IMG/VR virus record: IMGVR_UViG_3300025545_000003 | Location: 1-64,000 of that record | Length of the DNA: 64,000 bases | From: a virus | Strand: one strand, 5' to 3' | Part shown: positions 23,107 to 31,085 of the stretch, in pieces | Position numbering within the stretch: position 1 is the first letter of the stretch | Layout: each line of letters begins with the position of its first letter | Notes under the pieces: generated by a model | Database searches by the model: none | Told to the model about the DNA's origin: nothing | What the model saw: only the letters and a program-made list of their open reading frames with translations | Position numbers and translations under genes: made by a program

Positions 23107-23918
23107 ACGCTGATCACCATTTCGCCATCGGCAGCACCCACAAGGTCTGCGAGGACTACGCCCGCTCCGGGGAGACCCCCGGCGGCAGGCCCTACGCTGT
23201 GGTCGCCGACGGCTGCTCCTCCAGCCCGGACACGGACTTCGGTTCCCGGTTCCTCACCATGACAGCCATCGAGTGCCTGACCCTCTACGGGATGATCAAG
23301 CCTGAGTGGGTGGCGTGGCGCACGAAGGACCGAGTGTCCCTGCCCCTGCCCGTTCGCTGCCTAGACGCCACCCTGTTGACCCTGCTCGGCAACGACGATG
23401 AGATCTACGCCTCGGTGGCGGGAGACGGCGTTGTCGTAGCCAAGTACCGGGACGGCAAGGTCATGGTGCTAGACGTGGACTACAAGGGAGCCCCCGGCTA
23501 CCTGTCCTACCTGCTCGACCAGTCCCGGTTCGACCTCTACATCTCCGAAGGGTACGGCATCCGCACCGCCAAGGTGTACGTCGACGGCGTGGAGACAACG
23601 GTCATCGAGGACGGGTTCAAGATCACGACCCCGGACGAGTTCGAGACCGGGATGAACTTCAGCCTCGCCGAGTGCGAGATGGTCATGGTCTGCACCGACG
23701 GCGTCCACTCGTTCGTAGACGCCGACCACAACCCCGTGCCGATGCTCGACGTCGTCCAGCACCTCGTCAGTATCAAGAGCTACACGGGCGAGTTCCTTCA
23801 ACGCCGCCTCCGCCGGTTCCTGACCAAGACCTGCCCGAACCTCGGGTGGACTCACGGGGACGACCTCGGGGTGGCCGCCATTTACATCCCCGAACCGGAG
23901 GAGGCCCCCGATGCGTAA
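23103..23918 (+). CDS. PP2C-like protein phosphatase
   Basis: A 271-aa PP2C-type phosphatase. The metal-binding Asp residues are visible in YAVVADGCSSSPDTDFGSR near residue 29, SVAGDGVVVAKY near 106, MVCTDGVHSF near 198 and HGDDLGVAAIY near 254. It should dephosphorylate Ser/Thr, most likely countering the kinase encoded 550 nt downstream. With the vWA protein it fits a TerY-type triad. Start ATG 23103 overlaps the upstream stop. It overlaps the pilin-like gene by 8 nt. Confidence 0.8.
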   Translation: MNADHHFAIGSTHKVCEDYARSGETPGGRPYAVVADGCSSSPDTDFGSRFLTMTAIECLTLYGMIKPEWVAWRTKDRVSLPLPVRCLDATLLTLLGNDDEIYASVAGDGVVVAKYRDGKVMVLDVDYKGAPGYLSYLLDQSRFDLYISEGYGIRTAKVYVDGVETTVIEDGFKITTPDEFETGMNFSLAECEMVMVCTDGVHSFVDADHNPVPMLDVVQHLVSIKSYTGEFLQRRLRRFLTKTCPNLGWTHGDDLGVAAIYIPEPEEAPDA

Positions 23919-24168
23919 AGGCTGGACAGTCATCGAGTTGCTCGTCGTCCTCGCCATCATCGCCATCTGTGCGCTGGTGGTCGGCGTGTTCGTCCAACAT
24001 GGGTGTGAGCAGGACGCACAGAGATCCTTCTGCGTGGCGAAGGGTCACATCGGGGCACAGGAATCCATCATCGACTCCTTCAAGGAGGAGTTTCACTGCG
24101 TCACCCAAGAGGGGAAGCTCGACGGCCCCTATGCGTCGGGCGCTGCGCCCTGTGGCAAGAAGGACTGA
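23911..24168 (+). CDS. Prepilin-like protein with type IV pilin leader
   Basis: An 85-aa protein beginning MRKGWTVIELLVVLAIIAI. This is the class III leader of type IV pilins and pseudopilins: short basic leader, Gly before the cleavage site, aromatic residue +1, Glu at +5, and a 20-residue hydrophobic helix. The remainder is small, with three further Cys that could form disulphides. It overlaps the phosphatase end and lies two bases before the next gene. Host prepilin peptidase could process it. Its function in a phage is unknown. Confidence 0.6.
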   Translation: MRKGWTVIELLVVLAIIAICALVVGVFVQHGCEQDAQRSFCVAKGHIGAQESIIDSFKEEFHCVTQEGKLDGPYASGAAPCGKKD

Positions 24169-24169
24169 C

Positions 24170-24475
24170 ATGAGCGACCTCGCCCCAGCAACTACCCAAC
24201 GGCCAGAGCCGTTTGTCGAGTACCACCGGGACCATCCCGAACTGGATACCACTGCGCTCCGTCGGTTCGTGACGAAGTGGCGAGAGATGGGCCACCCTGA
24301 GTTGGGGGAGGTTTGGCGAGATCCCGGTGGGGGCTGGATCCGATGGCTGTGGTTCAAGGACAACGATGGGATGCATCACTGCTTGTGGATTCCTAGCCTC
24401 GTTAACTCGAAACCTTCCCTGACAGACGACGAGACGAAGCTCCTCGTTTACTTGAGGGCAGGAGGATCTGCATGA
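24170..24475 (+). CDS. Hypothetical protein, 101 aa
   Basis: Between the pilin-like gene and the kinase, overlapping the kinase start by 4 nt. Trp-rich middle (WREMGHPELGEVWRDPGGGWIRWLWF). No family recognised. Its tight coupling suggests it acts with the kinase group. Confidence 0.55.
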   Translation: MSDLAPATTQRPEPFVEYHRDHPELDTTALRRFVTKWREMGHPELGEVWRDPGGGWIRWLWFKDNDGMHHCLWIPSLVNSKPSLTDDETKLLVYLRAGGSA

Positions 24476-26154
24476 AAGTCTGGGTCAAGGGGCAGAACAG
24501 CCCGATCAGCCTTACGCAACGGGACTACGTCGGCGAGGGCGGTGAGGGGAAGATCCACGCCAAGGGCGGCATCGCCTACAAGACCTACCACGACCCGAAC
24601 AAGATGCTCCCCCACGGGAAGGTTCAAGCCCTACAGGCGATCCAAGATCCGAACGTGATCCGCCCGCAGGCCCTTCTCGAAGACCAGCAGGGCAAGCCCA
24701 TCGGTTACACGATGCGCTTCATCCCGGACGCTTGGGCCTTGTGCCAGTTGTTCCCCAAGGTGTTCCGTGACAGGAACAACCTTGACCACCCGATGATGCA
24801 GCGCCTTGTCCTGAAGCTCCAACACGTCATGAAGGGCGTCCACGTTGCAGGCGTCCTACTGGTCGACGCCAACGAGATGAACTTCCTCGTGTCCAAGGAC
24901 TTCGCCGAGATCTACGCCATCGACGCCGACAGCTACCAGACCCCCAACTACCCGGCCACGGCCATCATGCCGTCGGTCAGGGACTGGACGATTACGCCCC
25001 CGCACTGGACGGAGGGCTCTGACTGGTACGCCTTCGCCTGCGTGTCCTTCCAGATGTTCACCGGCATCCATCCGTTCAAGGGAAAACACCCGTCCATCAA
25101 GGGACTCGAAGAGCGCATGAAGGCCGGGATCTCCGTGTTCGACCCGAAGGTCAAGGTGCCCCGTGCGACCTATGACTTTGCTGTGATCCCGCAGGCTTAC
25201 AGGGACTGGTACGAGGCCGTGTTCCTGCACGGGCGCAGAGACGCTCCTCCGGGTGACTTCAACGTGGTGGCCATCATCGTCCCGACCGTCAAGGCGGTCA
25301 CGGGCACCGACCTCATCGAGGTGATCGAGTTGGGCCAGTACAGCGGCAACGTCACACGGTACTGGACGACCGGCACCAAGCGGGTCGTGCTGGCAGACAC
25401 CATGTGGGTCGACCGCCGTCAGGTAGGCAAGGCACCCCCGAAGCCCTCGGGTTTGGGTTTCAGCCGGGGCTACGTCCCGGTGCTGGTGGACTCCTCCACG
25501 GACGTCCCCACGCTGCACAACCTCCAAGACCAGACCACGATCCCCTTCAGCCTGAAGGCCGACGAGGTGTCCAGCTACGACGGGCGCATCTACATGAGGG
25601 CCGGGGGCAACCTGTTGGAGATCAAGCTGACGGACGCAGGGAACAAGGTGATCGCTTCTACGCAAGCGGTGGCCAACGTCCTGCCCAACGCTTCCCATCT
25701 GTACCCCGGCGTCCTCTTACAGGACATGCTCGGGTCGACCTTTGCGTCCCTCCTCATTCGTTCCGGGGCCTCACAACAGGTTCGGATCAAGGAGTTGGAT
25801 GAGTACCGTGTGCTGGATGCCAAGTACGACAGCGGCGTCCTCATGGCTGTGGGCGAGAAGAAGGGCCAGTTTGACCGGCTCGTGTTCCGCTTCGACGAGA
25901 CCTTCACCACCTACGACGTGAGGATCGTTGAGGACATCCAGCCGACTGGCCTCAACTTCGTGACCCTCGACTCCGGGGTCTGTGTCTGCCTGAACGAGGA
26001 CGACAAGCTCGAACTGTTCAGCCACCGCAAGGGTTCCAGCAAGGTCAAGGAGATCGAAGACCCCGCCATCAGCGGTGACATGCGACTTGGCAAGGAGGGC
26101 GGCGTGGTGTTGTTCTCCCGTGGCGACCGCCTGTACCGGATGAGGTTGAAGTAG
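24472..26154 (+). CDS. Ser/Thr protein kinase-like with C-terminal beta domain
   Basis: A 560-aa protein. Residues 18-40 (YVGEGGEGKIHAKGGIAYKTYH) form a glycine-rich loop and the strand with the ATP-binding Lys. Near 120-140, HVAGVLLVDANEMNFLV corresponds to the catalytic loop (Asp and Asn kept, HGDL altered). YAIDADSYQ replaces DFG, and SDWYAFACVSFQMFTGIHPFKG matches subdomain IX. The C-terminal 270 residues are beta-rich and may form a propeller. An active or regulatory kinase is likely. Its position with PP2C and vWA proteins supports a phosphorylation module. Confidence 0.7.
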   Translation: MKVWVKGQNSPISLTQRDYVGEGGEGKIHAKGGIAYKTYHDPNKMLPHGKVQALQAIQDPNVIRPQALLEDQQGKPIGYTMRFIPDAWALCQLFPKVFRDRNNLDHPMMQRLVLKLQHVMKGVHVAGVLLVDANEMNFLVSKDFAEIYAIDADSYQTPNYPATAIMPSVRDWTITPPHWTEGSDWYAFACVSFQMFTGIHPFKGKHPSIKGLEERMKAGISVFDPKVKVPRATYDFAVIPQAYRDWYEAVFLHGRRDAPPGDFNVVAIIVPTVKAVTGTDLIEVIELGQYSGNVTRYWTTGTKRVVLADTMWVDRRQVGKAPPKPSGLGFSRGYVPVLVDSSTDVPTLHNLQDQTTIPFSLKADEVSSYDGRIYMRAGGNLLEIKLTDAGNKVIASTQAVANVLPNASHLYPGVLLQDMLGSTFASLLIRSGASQQVRIKELDEYRVLDAKYDSGVLMAVGEKKGQFDRLVFRFDETFTTYDVRIVEDIQPTGLNFVTLDSGVCVCLNEDDKLELFSHRKGSSKVKEIEDPAISGDMRLGKEGGVVLFSRGDRLYRMRLK

Positions 26155-26445
26155 ATGAACCCCCTCGTCATCAAACACATTGACTGCCCCGTGTGCCACG
26201 CCCCCAAGGGCCAGCCCTGCACCCGTGCGAACGGCTGTGGCATGCGGCTGGACGACTTCATGAGGGACGGCCCGCTAGAAGCCCGCCTCGACCTGCACAT
26301 CGACGACAGCATCGCCCTACCACAGCACAAGGACGAGCCTCCGCTGTGGGTGTCTCAAGGGGAGATCGAGGAGGCCAAGGCGTCCGGGCTGTGGGGTACT
26401 GTGGAAGCCCGTGTGAGGGATCGAATAGCCAAGGAACAAGAATGA
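26155..26445 (+). CDS. Small zinc-finger protein
   Basis: A 96-aa protein starting right after the kinase stop. CPVCHAPKGQPCTRANGCGMRLDDF near residue 11 resembles the short CxxC...C...H-type finger common in actinobacterial and phage proteins. The rest is acidic and helical. Function unknown. Confidence 0.6.
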   Translation: MNPLVIKHIDCPVCHAPKGQPCTRANGCGMRLDDFMRDGPLEARLDLHIDDSIALPQHKDEPPLWVSQGEIEEAKASGLWGTVEARVRDRIAKEQE

Positions 26446-27014
26446 AGCAGAACGAACTGGTAGCCCTGATCGATATGGACGGAACCGTCGCTGACTTCGA
26501 CGGCCAGATGCAGCGGGATCTGGAGGCCATGCGGGGGCCGGACGAGGCCCCTTACGAGGCCCACCCCGGAAAGCACCCGAGGCACATCGAAGCCCGCATG
26601 CGGATCATCAAGCAGCGCCCCGGCTGGTGGCGGGAACTCCCGACCCTCCGGTTCGGGATGCGTATGATCTCCGCCCTGAAATCCCACGGGTTCACCCTCA
26701 ACGTCTTGACCAAGGGGCCGTTCCGCAACACCCCTGCATGGACGGAGAAGGTGGAGTGGTGCCGGGAGCACCTCCCCGGCGTGGCCGTGACGATCACGGA
26801 GGACAAGGGCCTCTCCTACGGCAAGGTGCTGATGGACGACTACCCGCCGTACATCGAGCGTTGGCTGGAGTGGCGGCCCCGTGGCCTCGTCATCATGCCC
26901 GACCAGAAGTGGAACAAGGACTTCACCCACCCCAACGTGATCCGGTGGGATGGCTCTACGGAAGCCCTCACTGAAATCACCACCCGCCTCAAGGCCATCG
27001 TGGAGGCCCCATGA
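26442..27014 (+). CDS. HAD-family 5'-nucleotidase (NT5C-like)
   Basis: A 190-aa protein beginning ALIDMDGTVADFDGQM near residue 8, the DxDxT/V HAD motif with the extension typical of 5'(3')-deoxyribonucleotidases. NVLTKGP near 87 supplies motif II. GKVLMDDYPPYIERW near 128 supplies the acidic motif. It should remove phosphate from a nucleoside monophosphate. dNMP is the family norm; NMN or NaMN is conceivable in this neighbourhood. Overlaps on both sides are 4 nt. Confidence 0.7.
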   Translation: MKQNELVALIDMDGTVADFDGQMQRDLEAMRGPDEAPYEAHPGKHPRHIEARMRIIKQRPGWWRELPTLRFGMRMISALKSHGFTLNVLTKGPFRNTPAWTEKVEWCREHLPGVAVTITEDKGLSYGKVLMDDYPPYIERWLEWRPRGLVIMPDQKWNKDFTHPNVIRWDGSTEALTEITTRLKAIVEAP

Positions 27015-27781
27015 GAAACCTCGCCCCTCTCCAACAGCCCGACCAGAAGTGGGCGCTCTACGACAGGCATACCCACGACTTCGTGCGGCTCAACGCCCCC
27101 AGGAGCGTCGTTGAGACGGCGCTCAAAAGCCTCATGGGCATTTCCAGTGCCGCCGCAAGGGCAGAGGCCGACCGGGCCGACTTGCACGAGGACTGGTGGG
27201 CGGACGCAGTGGCTGACTCCGTCGAGGCCCACGGGCCAAGGGCGGCGGGCATCCTCGACACCCTCCTCGCTGACGGGCGGCATACCCACAACGAGATGGG
27301 CCTCATCGCACGCACCCAGACGGTTCACCTCTCCGTCAACGGCCCTGAGCCGGAGCCGATGAGGAACCCCTGCGCCGAGATCTCGTTGCAGCCCTGTGTC
27401 CTGGGTAGCAGGCACATCGCCATCCGTGAGATCCTGATGCCCAAGGACTTGAACCACCACGGGGTCGCCTTCGGCGGTTGGGTCCTGTCCAAGATCGATC
27501 TGGCCGGTGCGGTAGAAGCTAGACGGCATACGCAGCACGACGTCGTGACCCGGTTCATGAACGGGATCGAGTTCACCCACCCTGTGAAGGTGGGCGACCA
27601 GGTCACCTTCTACACGTCGCTGGTCTGTATCGGGAACACCTCCATCACCGTCAAGGTGGAGATCGAGGCCAGCAGGGACGGCAAGGACGCCCCCATCGCT
27701 GTCACAGCGGCGGAGATCGTCTACGTGACCGTCAAGCGGGACGCCACGGGCAACATCCACAAGGTGCCCGTCAAGGGGTAG
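27011..27781 (+). CDS. Hotdog acyl-CoA thioesterase with extra N-terminal domain
   Basis: The C-terminal half (from about residue 130) matches YciA-type acyl-CoA thioesterases: MPKDLNHHGVAFGGWVLSKIDLAGAVEA, FMNGIEFTHPVKVGDQVTFY and GNTSITVKVEI. The N-terminal 120 residues are different and end in MRNPCAEISLQPC, which resembles a conserved block of ribonucleotide reductases. The protein may be a fusion, or may include a relic. The thioesterase call is good. The N-terminal origin is inference. Confidence 0.7.
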   Translation: MRNLAPLQQPDQKWALYDRHTHDFVRLNAPRSVVETALKSLMGISSAAARAEADRADLHEDWWADAVADSVEAHGPRAAGILDTLLADGRHTHNEMGLIARTQTVHLSVNGPEPEPMRNPCAEISLQPCVLGSRHIAIREILMPKDLNHHGVAFGGWVLSKIDLAGAVEARRHTQHDVVTRFMNGIEFTHPVKVGDQVTFYTSLVCIGNTSITVKVEIEASRDGKDAPIAVTAAEIVYVTVKRDATGNIHKVPVKG

Positions 27782-27809
27782 CCCGACCGGGGACGCTGTT
27801 CGGGTAGAG
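27780..27809 (+). promoter_or_regulatory. Phage-type promoter, -10 only
   Basis: GGGTAGAG at 27802 with no GGCTTAG at the usual distance, 16 nt before the methylase start at 27825. GGAGG follows at 27816. Confidence 0.4.
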
Positions 27810-27824
27810 TCCCCCGGAGGTGAC

Positions 27825-28868
27825 ATGGACTACATCGGCTCCAAGGCCAAGCTGCTCGACTGGATCTTCGGGCACGCCGAACGGCACATGCAGATTCTGG
27901 GGATTGATCCCGCCAAGTCTACGTTCTTGGACGCTTGCATGGGGACAGGTGCGGTCACGTTCAAGGCATTGATGACGTTCCAAAAGGTCATCGCCCTCGA
28001 CCTGCTTGCGTTCCCGGCTGTTCGGGTCAACGGCCTGACCACCCTGACAGAGGATGAGGCCCTCGAGAGTGCCACCCATCTGGAGTTGATCTCCGGGCTG
28101 GAGGGGATCGAGGGCTTCTTCTACCGTGAGTACTCACCCGCTGGAAACCGCATGTACCTCACAGAGGACAACGCCAAGCGGGTAGACGCCACCAGACAGT
28201 ACATTGAGAGCGTCAGGAGTCCCCGTGTGCGGGCTTACCTGCTCTACTGTGGGATAGAGGCCATGTCCCGTGTCCTCAACACAGCAGGGACGCAGGGGGC
28301 CTATCTGAAGCACTGGCAGGACAAGGCCCTGAATCCGTACTTCCCGAAGGACGAGATCCTCGTGGCCATGAGTGCCGACGTCACAGCGATGCAGGACGAC
28401 ATCCTCGTGTACCTTGACCATCCGGGCAGGGCACCGGAGGACGTGCTGTACATCGACCCGCCGTACAACAACCGCCAGTACGGCCCCAACTACCACCTCT
28501 ACGATACCTTCGTGATGAACGACAACCCGAGGGTCAAGGGCGTGACCGGGCTCCGCCCGTACCCCCGCTCCACGTTCAGCGGCAAGGCCGAGGACGTGGC
28601 CGACCTGATCCGGGCGATCATGAAGCGGACGACGGCCAAGCTCGTCCTCATCAGCTACAGTTCTGACGGGACACTCAGCCGGGATGAGATGGAGCAGTGC
28701 ATGCTGGAGGGGTTCCAGCACACCGAGATGGAGATCCAGGTCCGGGCCTACAAGCGGTACAAGGCAGACGCCTCCGATGATCGGACGTATTCTGACTCGC
28801 TTCTACGAGAGTACCTGTTCATCATCCGGCATCGCCCGGAGCAATCAGGGCTAAACGACCTCTGGTGA
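27825..28868 (+). CDS. D12-class adenine-specific DNA methyltransferase
   Basis: A 347-aa enzyme starting MDYIGSKAKLLDWIF, the typical D12 opening (YxGSK). The SAM loop is LDACMGTGAVTFKAL near residue 36. The catalytic DPPYNNRQYGPNYH is near 210. This makes N6-methyladenine within a specific DNA site and would protect phage DNA or mark it. No restriction partner is adjacent. It is the second adenine methylase in the window. Confidence 0.85.
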   Translation: MDYIGSKAKLLDWIFGHAERHMQILGIDPAKSTFLDACMGTGAVTFKALMTFQKVIALDLLAFPAVRVNGLTTLTEDEALESATHLELISGLEGIEGFFYREYSPAGNRMYLTEDNAKRVDATRQYIESVRSPRVRAYLLYCGIEAMSRVLNTAGTQGAYLKHWQDKALNPYFPKDEILVAMSADVTAMQDDILVYLDHPGRAPEDVLYIDPPYNNRQYGPNYHLYDTFVMNDNPRVKGVTGLRPYPRSTFSGKAEDVADLIRAIMKRTTAKLVLISYSSDGTLSRDEMEQCMLEGFQHTEMEIQVRAYKRYKADASDDRTYSDSLLREYLFIIRHRPEQSGLNDLW

Positions 28869-28873
28869 TCTCC

Positions 28874-29683
28874 ATGAACCCCTATGAGGGAAAGGTCTGC
28901 CTCGTCACAGGTGCCACGTCAGGGAACGGACTGGCAGTAGCCAAGACCCTGCTCCGCAGGGGAGCCTCCAAGGTCTACACGCTGGGCCGCAACCACGCCA
29001 AGCTCTGGGAGTTGGAAGAGTGCGGCGGCACGTCCCTGTTCTGTGACTTCACGAACCAGGACTCCATCGACGAGGCCGCCGCTGCCGTTCTGGATGGGCC
29101 GCCGCTGGACTACCTGTTCCACCTGGCCGGGAATGCCCTCCACGGCCCCGCAGACGCCTACCAGCGGGGTTCCTTTGTCCGGTCGGACCTACTAGGCCCA
29201 CAGCACCTCATCGAGGGCTTGTTGGGCCACATGAACCCCGGAGCGTGCATGGGGATCGTGACGTCGGGGTCGGCGGCCTTGGGCTCGATCCCGACCCTGC
29301 GGTTCTACCAGAAGGTGAAAGCCGAGATGGTCCGTTGGTGGCACTGCCACCGTGCGGGCTGGCAGGCGAGGGGCATCTACAGCACCCTCATCTCCATGGG
29401 GGTCATCGCTACGGACATCTGGAACAGGACAGACGGCATCAGTCCCGTGACCCGTTACCTGATTCCCAAGGTCGTACCTGGTGCGAACCGTTGGGCGCAG
29501 CAGATTCTGGACGACGTGGCGCAGAGGAAGCTGGTGTCGTACCCAGGACGGTTCTCCAGCCTAGCACCCTTGGATCCGTGGTCGGGGTGCTACTACCCCA
29601 ACCCCATCCTCAAGGCGGCATTTACTGCCGCTGCCCGTGTCTGGACAGGCTTAGAGAGCCGTCAAGCTGTGTTGAAGAGATAG
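28874..29683 (+). CDS. Short-chain dehydrogenase/reductase
   Basis: A 269-aa SDR: VCLVTGATSGNGLAVAKTL near residue 9 (TGxxxGxG), FHLAGNALHG near 85, Ser in TSGSAALG near 130, and the YxxxK pair in FYQKVKAEM near 146. It should use NAD(H) or NADP(H). The start is placed at ATG 28874 because SDRs normally begin about ten residues before the TGxxxGxG loop. A GTG at 28865 overlapping the methylase stop is possible. The substrate is unknown; NAD dependence fits the neighbourhood. Confidence 0.75.
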   Translation: MNPYEGKVCLVTGATSGNGLAVAKTLLRRGASKVYTLGRNHAKLWELEECGGTSLFCDFTNQDSIDEAAAAVLDGPPLDYLFHLAGNALHGPADAYQRGSFVRSDLLGPQHLIEGLLGHMNPGACMGIVTSGSAALGSIPTLRFYQKVKAEMVRWWHCHRAGWQARGIYSTLISMGVIATDIWNRTDGISPVTRYLIPKVVPGANRWAQQILDDVAQRKLVSYPGRFSSLAPLDPWSGCYYPNPILKAAFTAAARVWTGLESRQAVLKR

Positions 29684-29695
29684 AAGGAGGACCTG

Positions 29696-30574
29696 ATGAC
29701 TCGAAACAAACGTGCGGAACTACAGATCGCAGCCCGCCAGTTCATGCGGGTGTGCTCTCTGAAGGCCGCCGAAATGATCGGTGAGGACGGCAACACGGTC
29801 GAGGCCGGGATGCGGTATCACCAGCCCCCGCTCCCCGAGGGCTGCACGATGGGCGACCTGTTCGACCTGATGGACCACGCCCACGTCTACGAGTTCCCCA
29901 AGGTAGACCACACCACCGACGCCGTTGTGTTCGCCCTCGACATCGAGGAGCGCACCCTCAAGGTACTGCTCATCCGCCGTGGCCGTGAAGGAGAGCCCTT
30001 CTATGACCACTGGGCGCTACCGGGCGGCTTCATCAACGAGAACGAGCCTCTCCGTGAAACGGCGATGCGGGAACTGCTGGAAGAGACCGGCGTGGCCCTG
30101 TCCTACATGGAGCAGCTTGCCACCTTCAGCGATCCCGGACGTGACCCCCGAGGCCCGGTCATCTCGACCGCCTACATGGGCCTCGTCCGCCCCAAGGACG
30201 TGACCGTCAAGGCGGACGACGACGCCTCCGACGCCCGCTGGTTCGACGTGGGCGACCTTCCCGACATGGCCTTCGACCACAACAAGATCCTCGCAGAGGG
30301 CCTCAAGCGCCTGCGCTCCAAGCTCCGCTGGCAACCCGTTGGCCTCGGCCTGTTGGACGAGGAGTTCACCCTGACCGAGTTGCAGACCGTGTACGAGATT
30401 ATCCTCGGCCACCAACTCCACAAGGCCAGCTTCCGCCGCAAGGTGGAGAAGCTGGAGGTGCTCATCGACACCGGCAAGACCCGCAAGGCAGGCCACCGGC
30501 CCGCCAAGGTCTACCGCTTTGACACCCCCGCCTACCTCCAACTGGAGGGGCAGGGCATCGAGTTTGAGGTGTGA
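29696..30574 (+). CDS. NrtR-like Nudix protein with winged-helix C-terminus
   Basis: A 292-aa protein. Residues 75-200 form a Nudix domain with a full Nudix box (GGFINENE-7-RELLEETG). Residues 205-292 (LTELQTVYEIILGHQLHKASFRRKVEKLEVL...HRPAKVYRF) match the winged helix of NrtR-type regulators. NrtR proteins bind ADP-ribose and repress NAD salvage genes; others in the family hydrolyse ADP-ribose. The intact box allows hydrolysis. Located between an SDR and the NadD-like gene, it may control or assist NAD synthesis. The N-terminal 70 residues are extra. Confidence 0.75.
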   Translation: MTRNKRAELQIAARQFMRVCSLKAAEMIGEDGNTVEAGMRYHQPPLPEGCTMGDLFDLMDHAHVYEFPKVDHTTDAVVFALDIEERTLKVLLIRRGREGEPFYDHWALPGGFINENEPLRETAMRELLEETGVALSYMEQLATFSDPGRDPRGPVISTAYMGLVRPKDVTVKADDDASDARWFDVGDLPDMAFDHNKILAEGLKRLRSKLRWQPVGLGLLDEEFTLTELQTVYEIILGHQLHKASFRRKVEKLEVLIDTGKTRKAGHRPAKVYRFDTPAYLQLEGQGIEFEV

Positions 30575-30575
30575 C

Positions 30576-30815
30576 ATGGGAGACGTCTGCTACCAGCCTT
30601 CGGGCAGCACCAAGCCCGCCTGCGGCAACAAGGGCAACCAGACCACCTCGGACATGGGGCAGGCCACCTGTCCTGACTGCTACCGTGTGATGCGGGACGG
30701 CTACGACCGTACACAGCTACAGATGGTGGACTACCGGGAGTACGGGGCTTCTCCGCCCACGCCCAGTGAGCCAGAGCCCGAATGGAGCTTCTTCAACCTC
30801 GACACGGTGCATTAG
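30576..30815 (+). CDS. Small Cys-rich protein, 79 aa
   Basis: It starts at ATG 30576, two bases after the Nudix gene. C...C...CPDC spacing in the first 35 residues suggests a zinc ribbon. The C-terminus is Pro/Glu-rich. Function unknown. Confidence 0.55.
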   Translation: MGDVCYQPSGSTKPACGNKGNQTTSDMGQATCPDCYRVMRDGYDRTQLQMVDYREYGASPPTPSEPEPEWSFFNLDTVH

Positions 30816-31085
30816 ATGACTGGACAGGCAGGAACACCCGACGGCCCTGAGTGCGTGTGCTTGAACTGTGAGAGAGGCGTGCTCAGCAAGGTGTTCCTCC
30901 ACGAGGAGCAGCAAGGGTTCGTCATCTTCGCCATGGAGGGGGAGACGGACGGCCTCATCGTCCAGCGTGACCCCCGTGACGGCAAGGCCAAGGTCATGAT
31001 CGGGCCGGTACGCATCGAGACGCCGCCTACCGTGACGGAAGACCCCGACTGCTACGAGATGGGCAGCTACGGAGGCACCGACTGA
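30816..31085 (+). CDS. Hypothetical protein, 89 aa
   Basis: Directly abuts the preceding stop and overlaps the NadD start by one base (TGATG). It has a CVCLNC motif near residue 13 and beta-type sequence after it. No family recognised. Confidence 0.55.
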   Translation: MTGQAGTPDGPECVCLNCERGVLSKVFLHEEQQGFVIFAMEGETDGLIVQRDPRDGKAKVMIGPVRIETPPTVTEDPDCYEMGSYGGTD

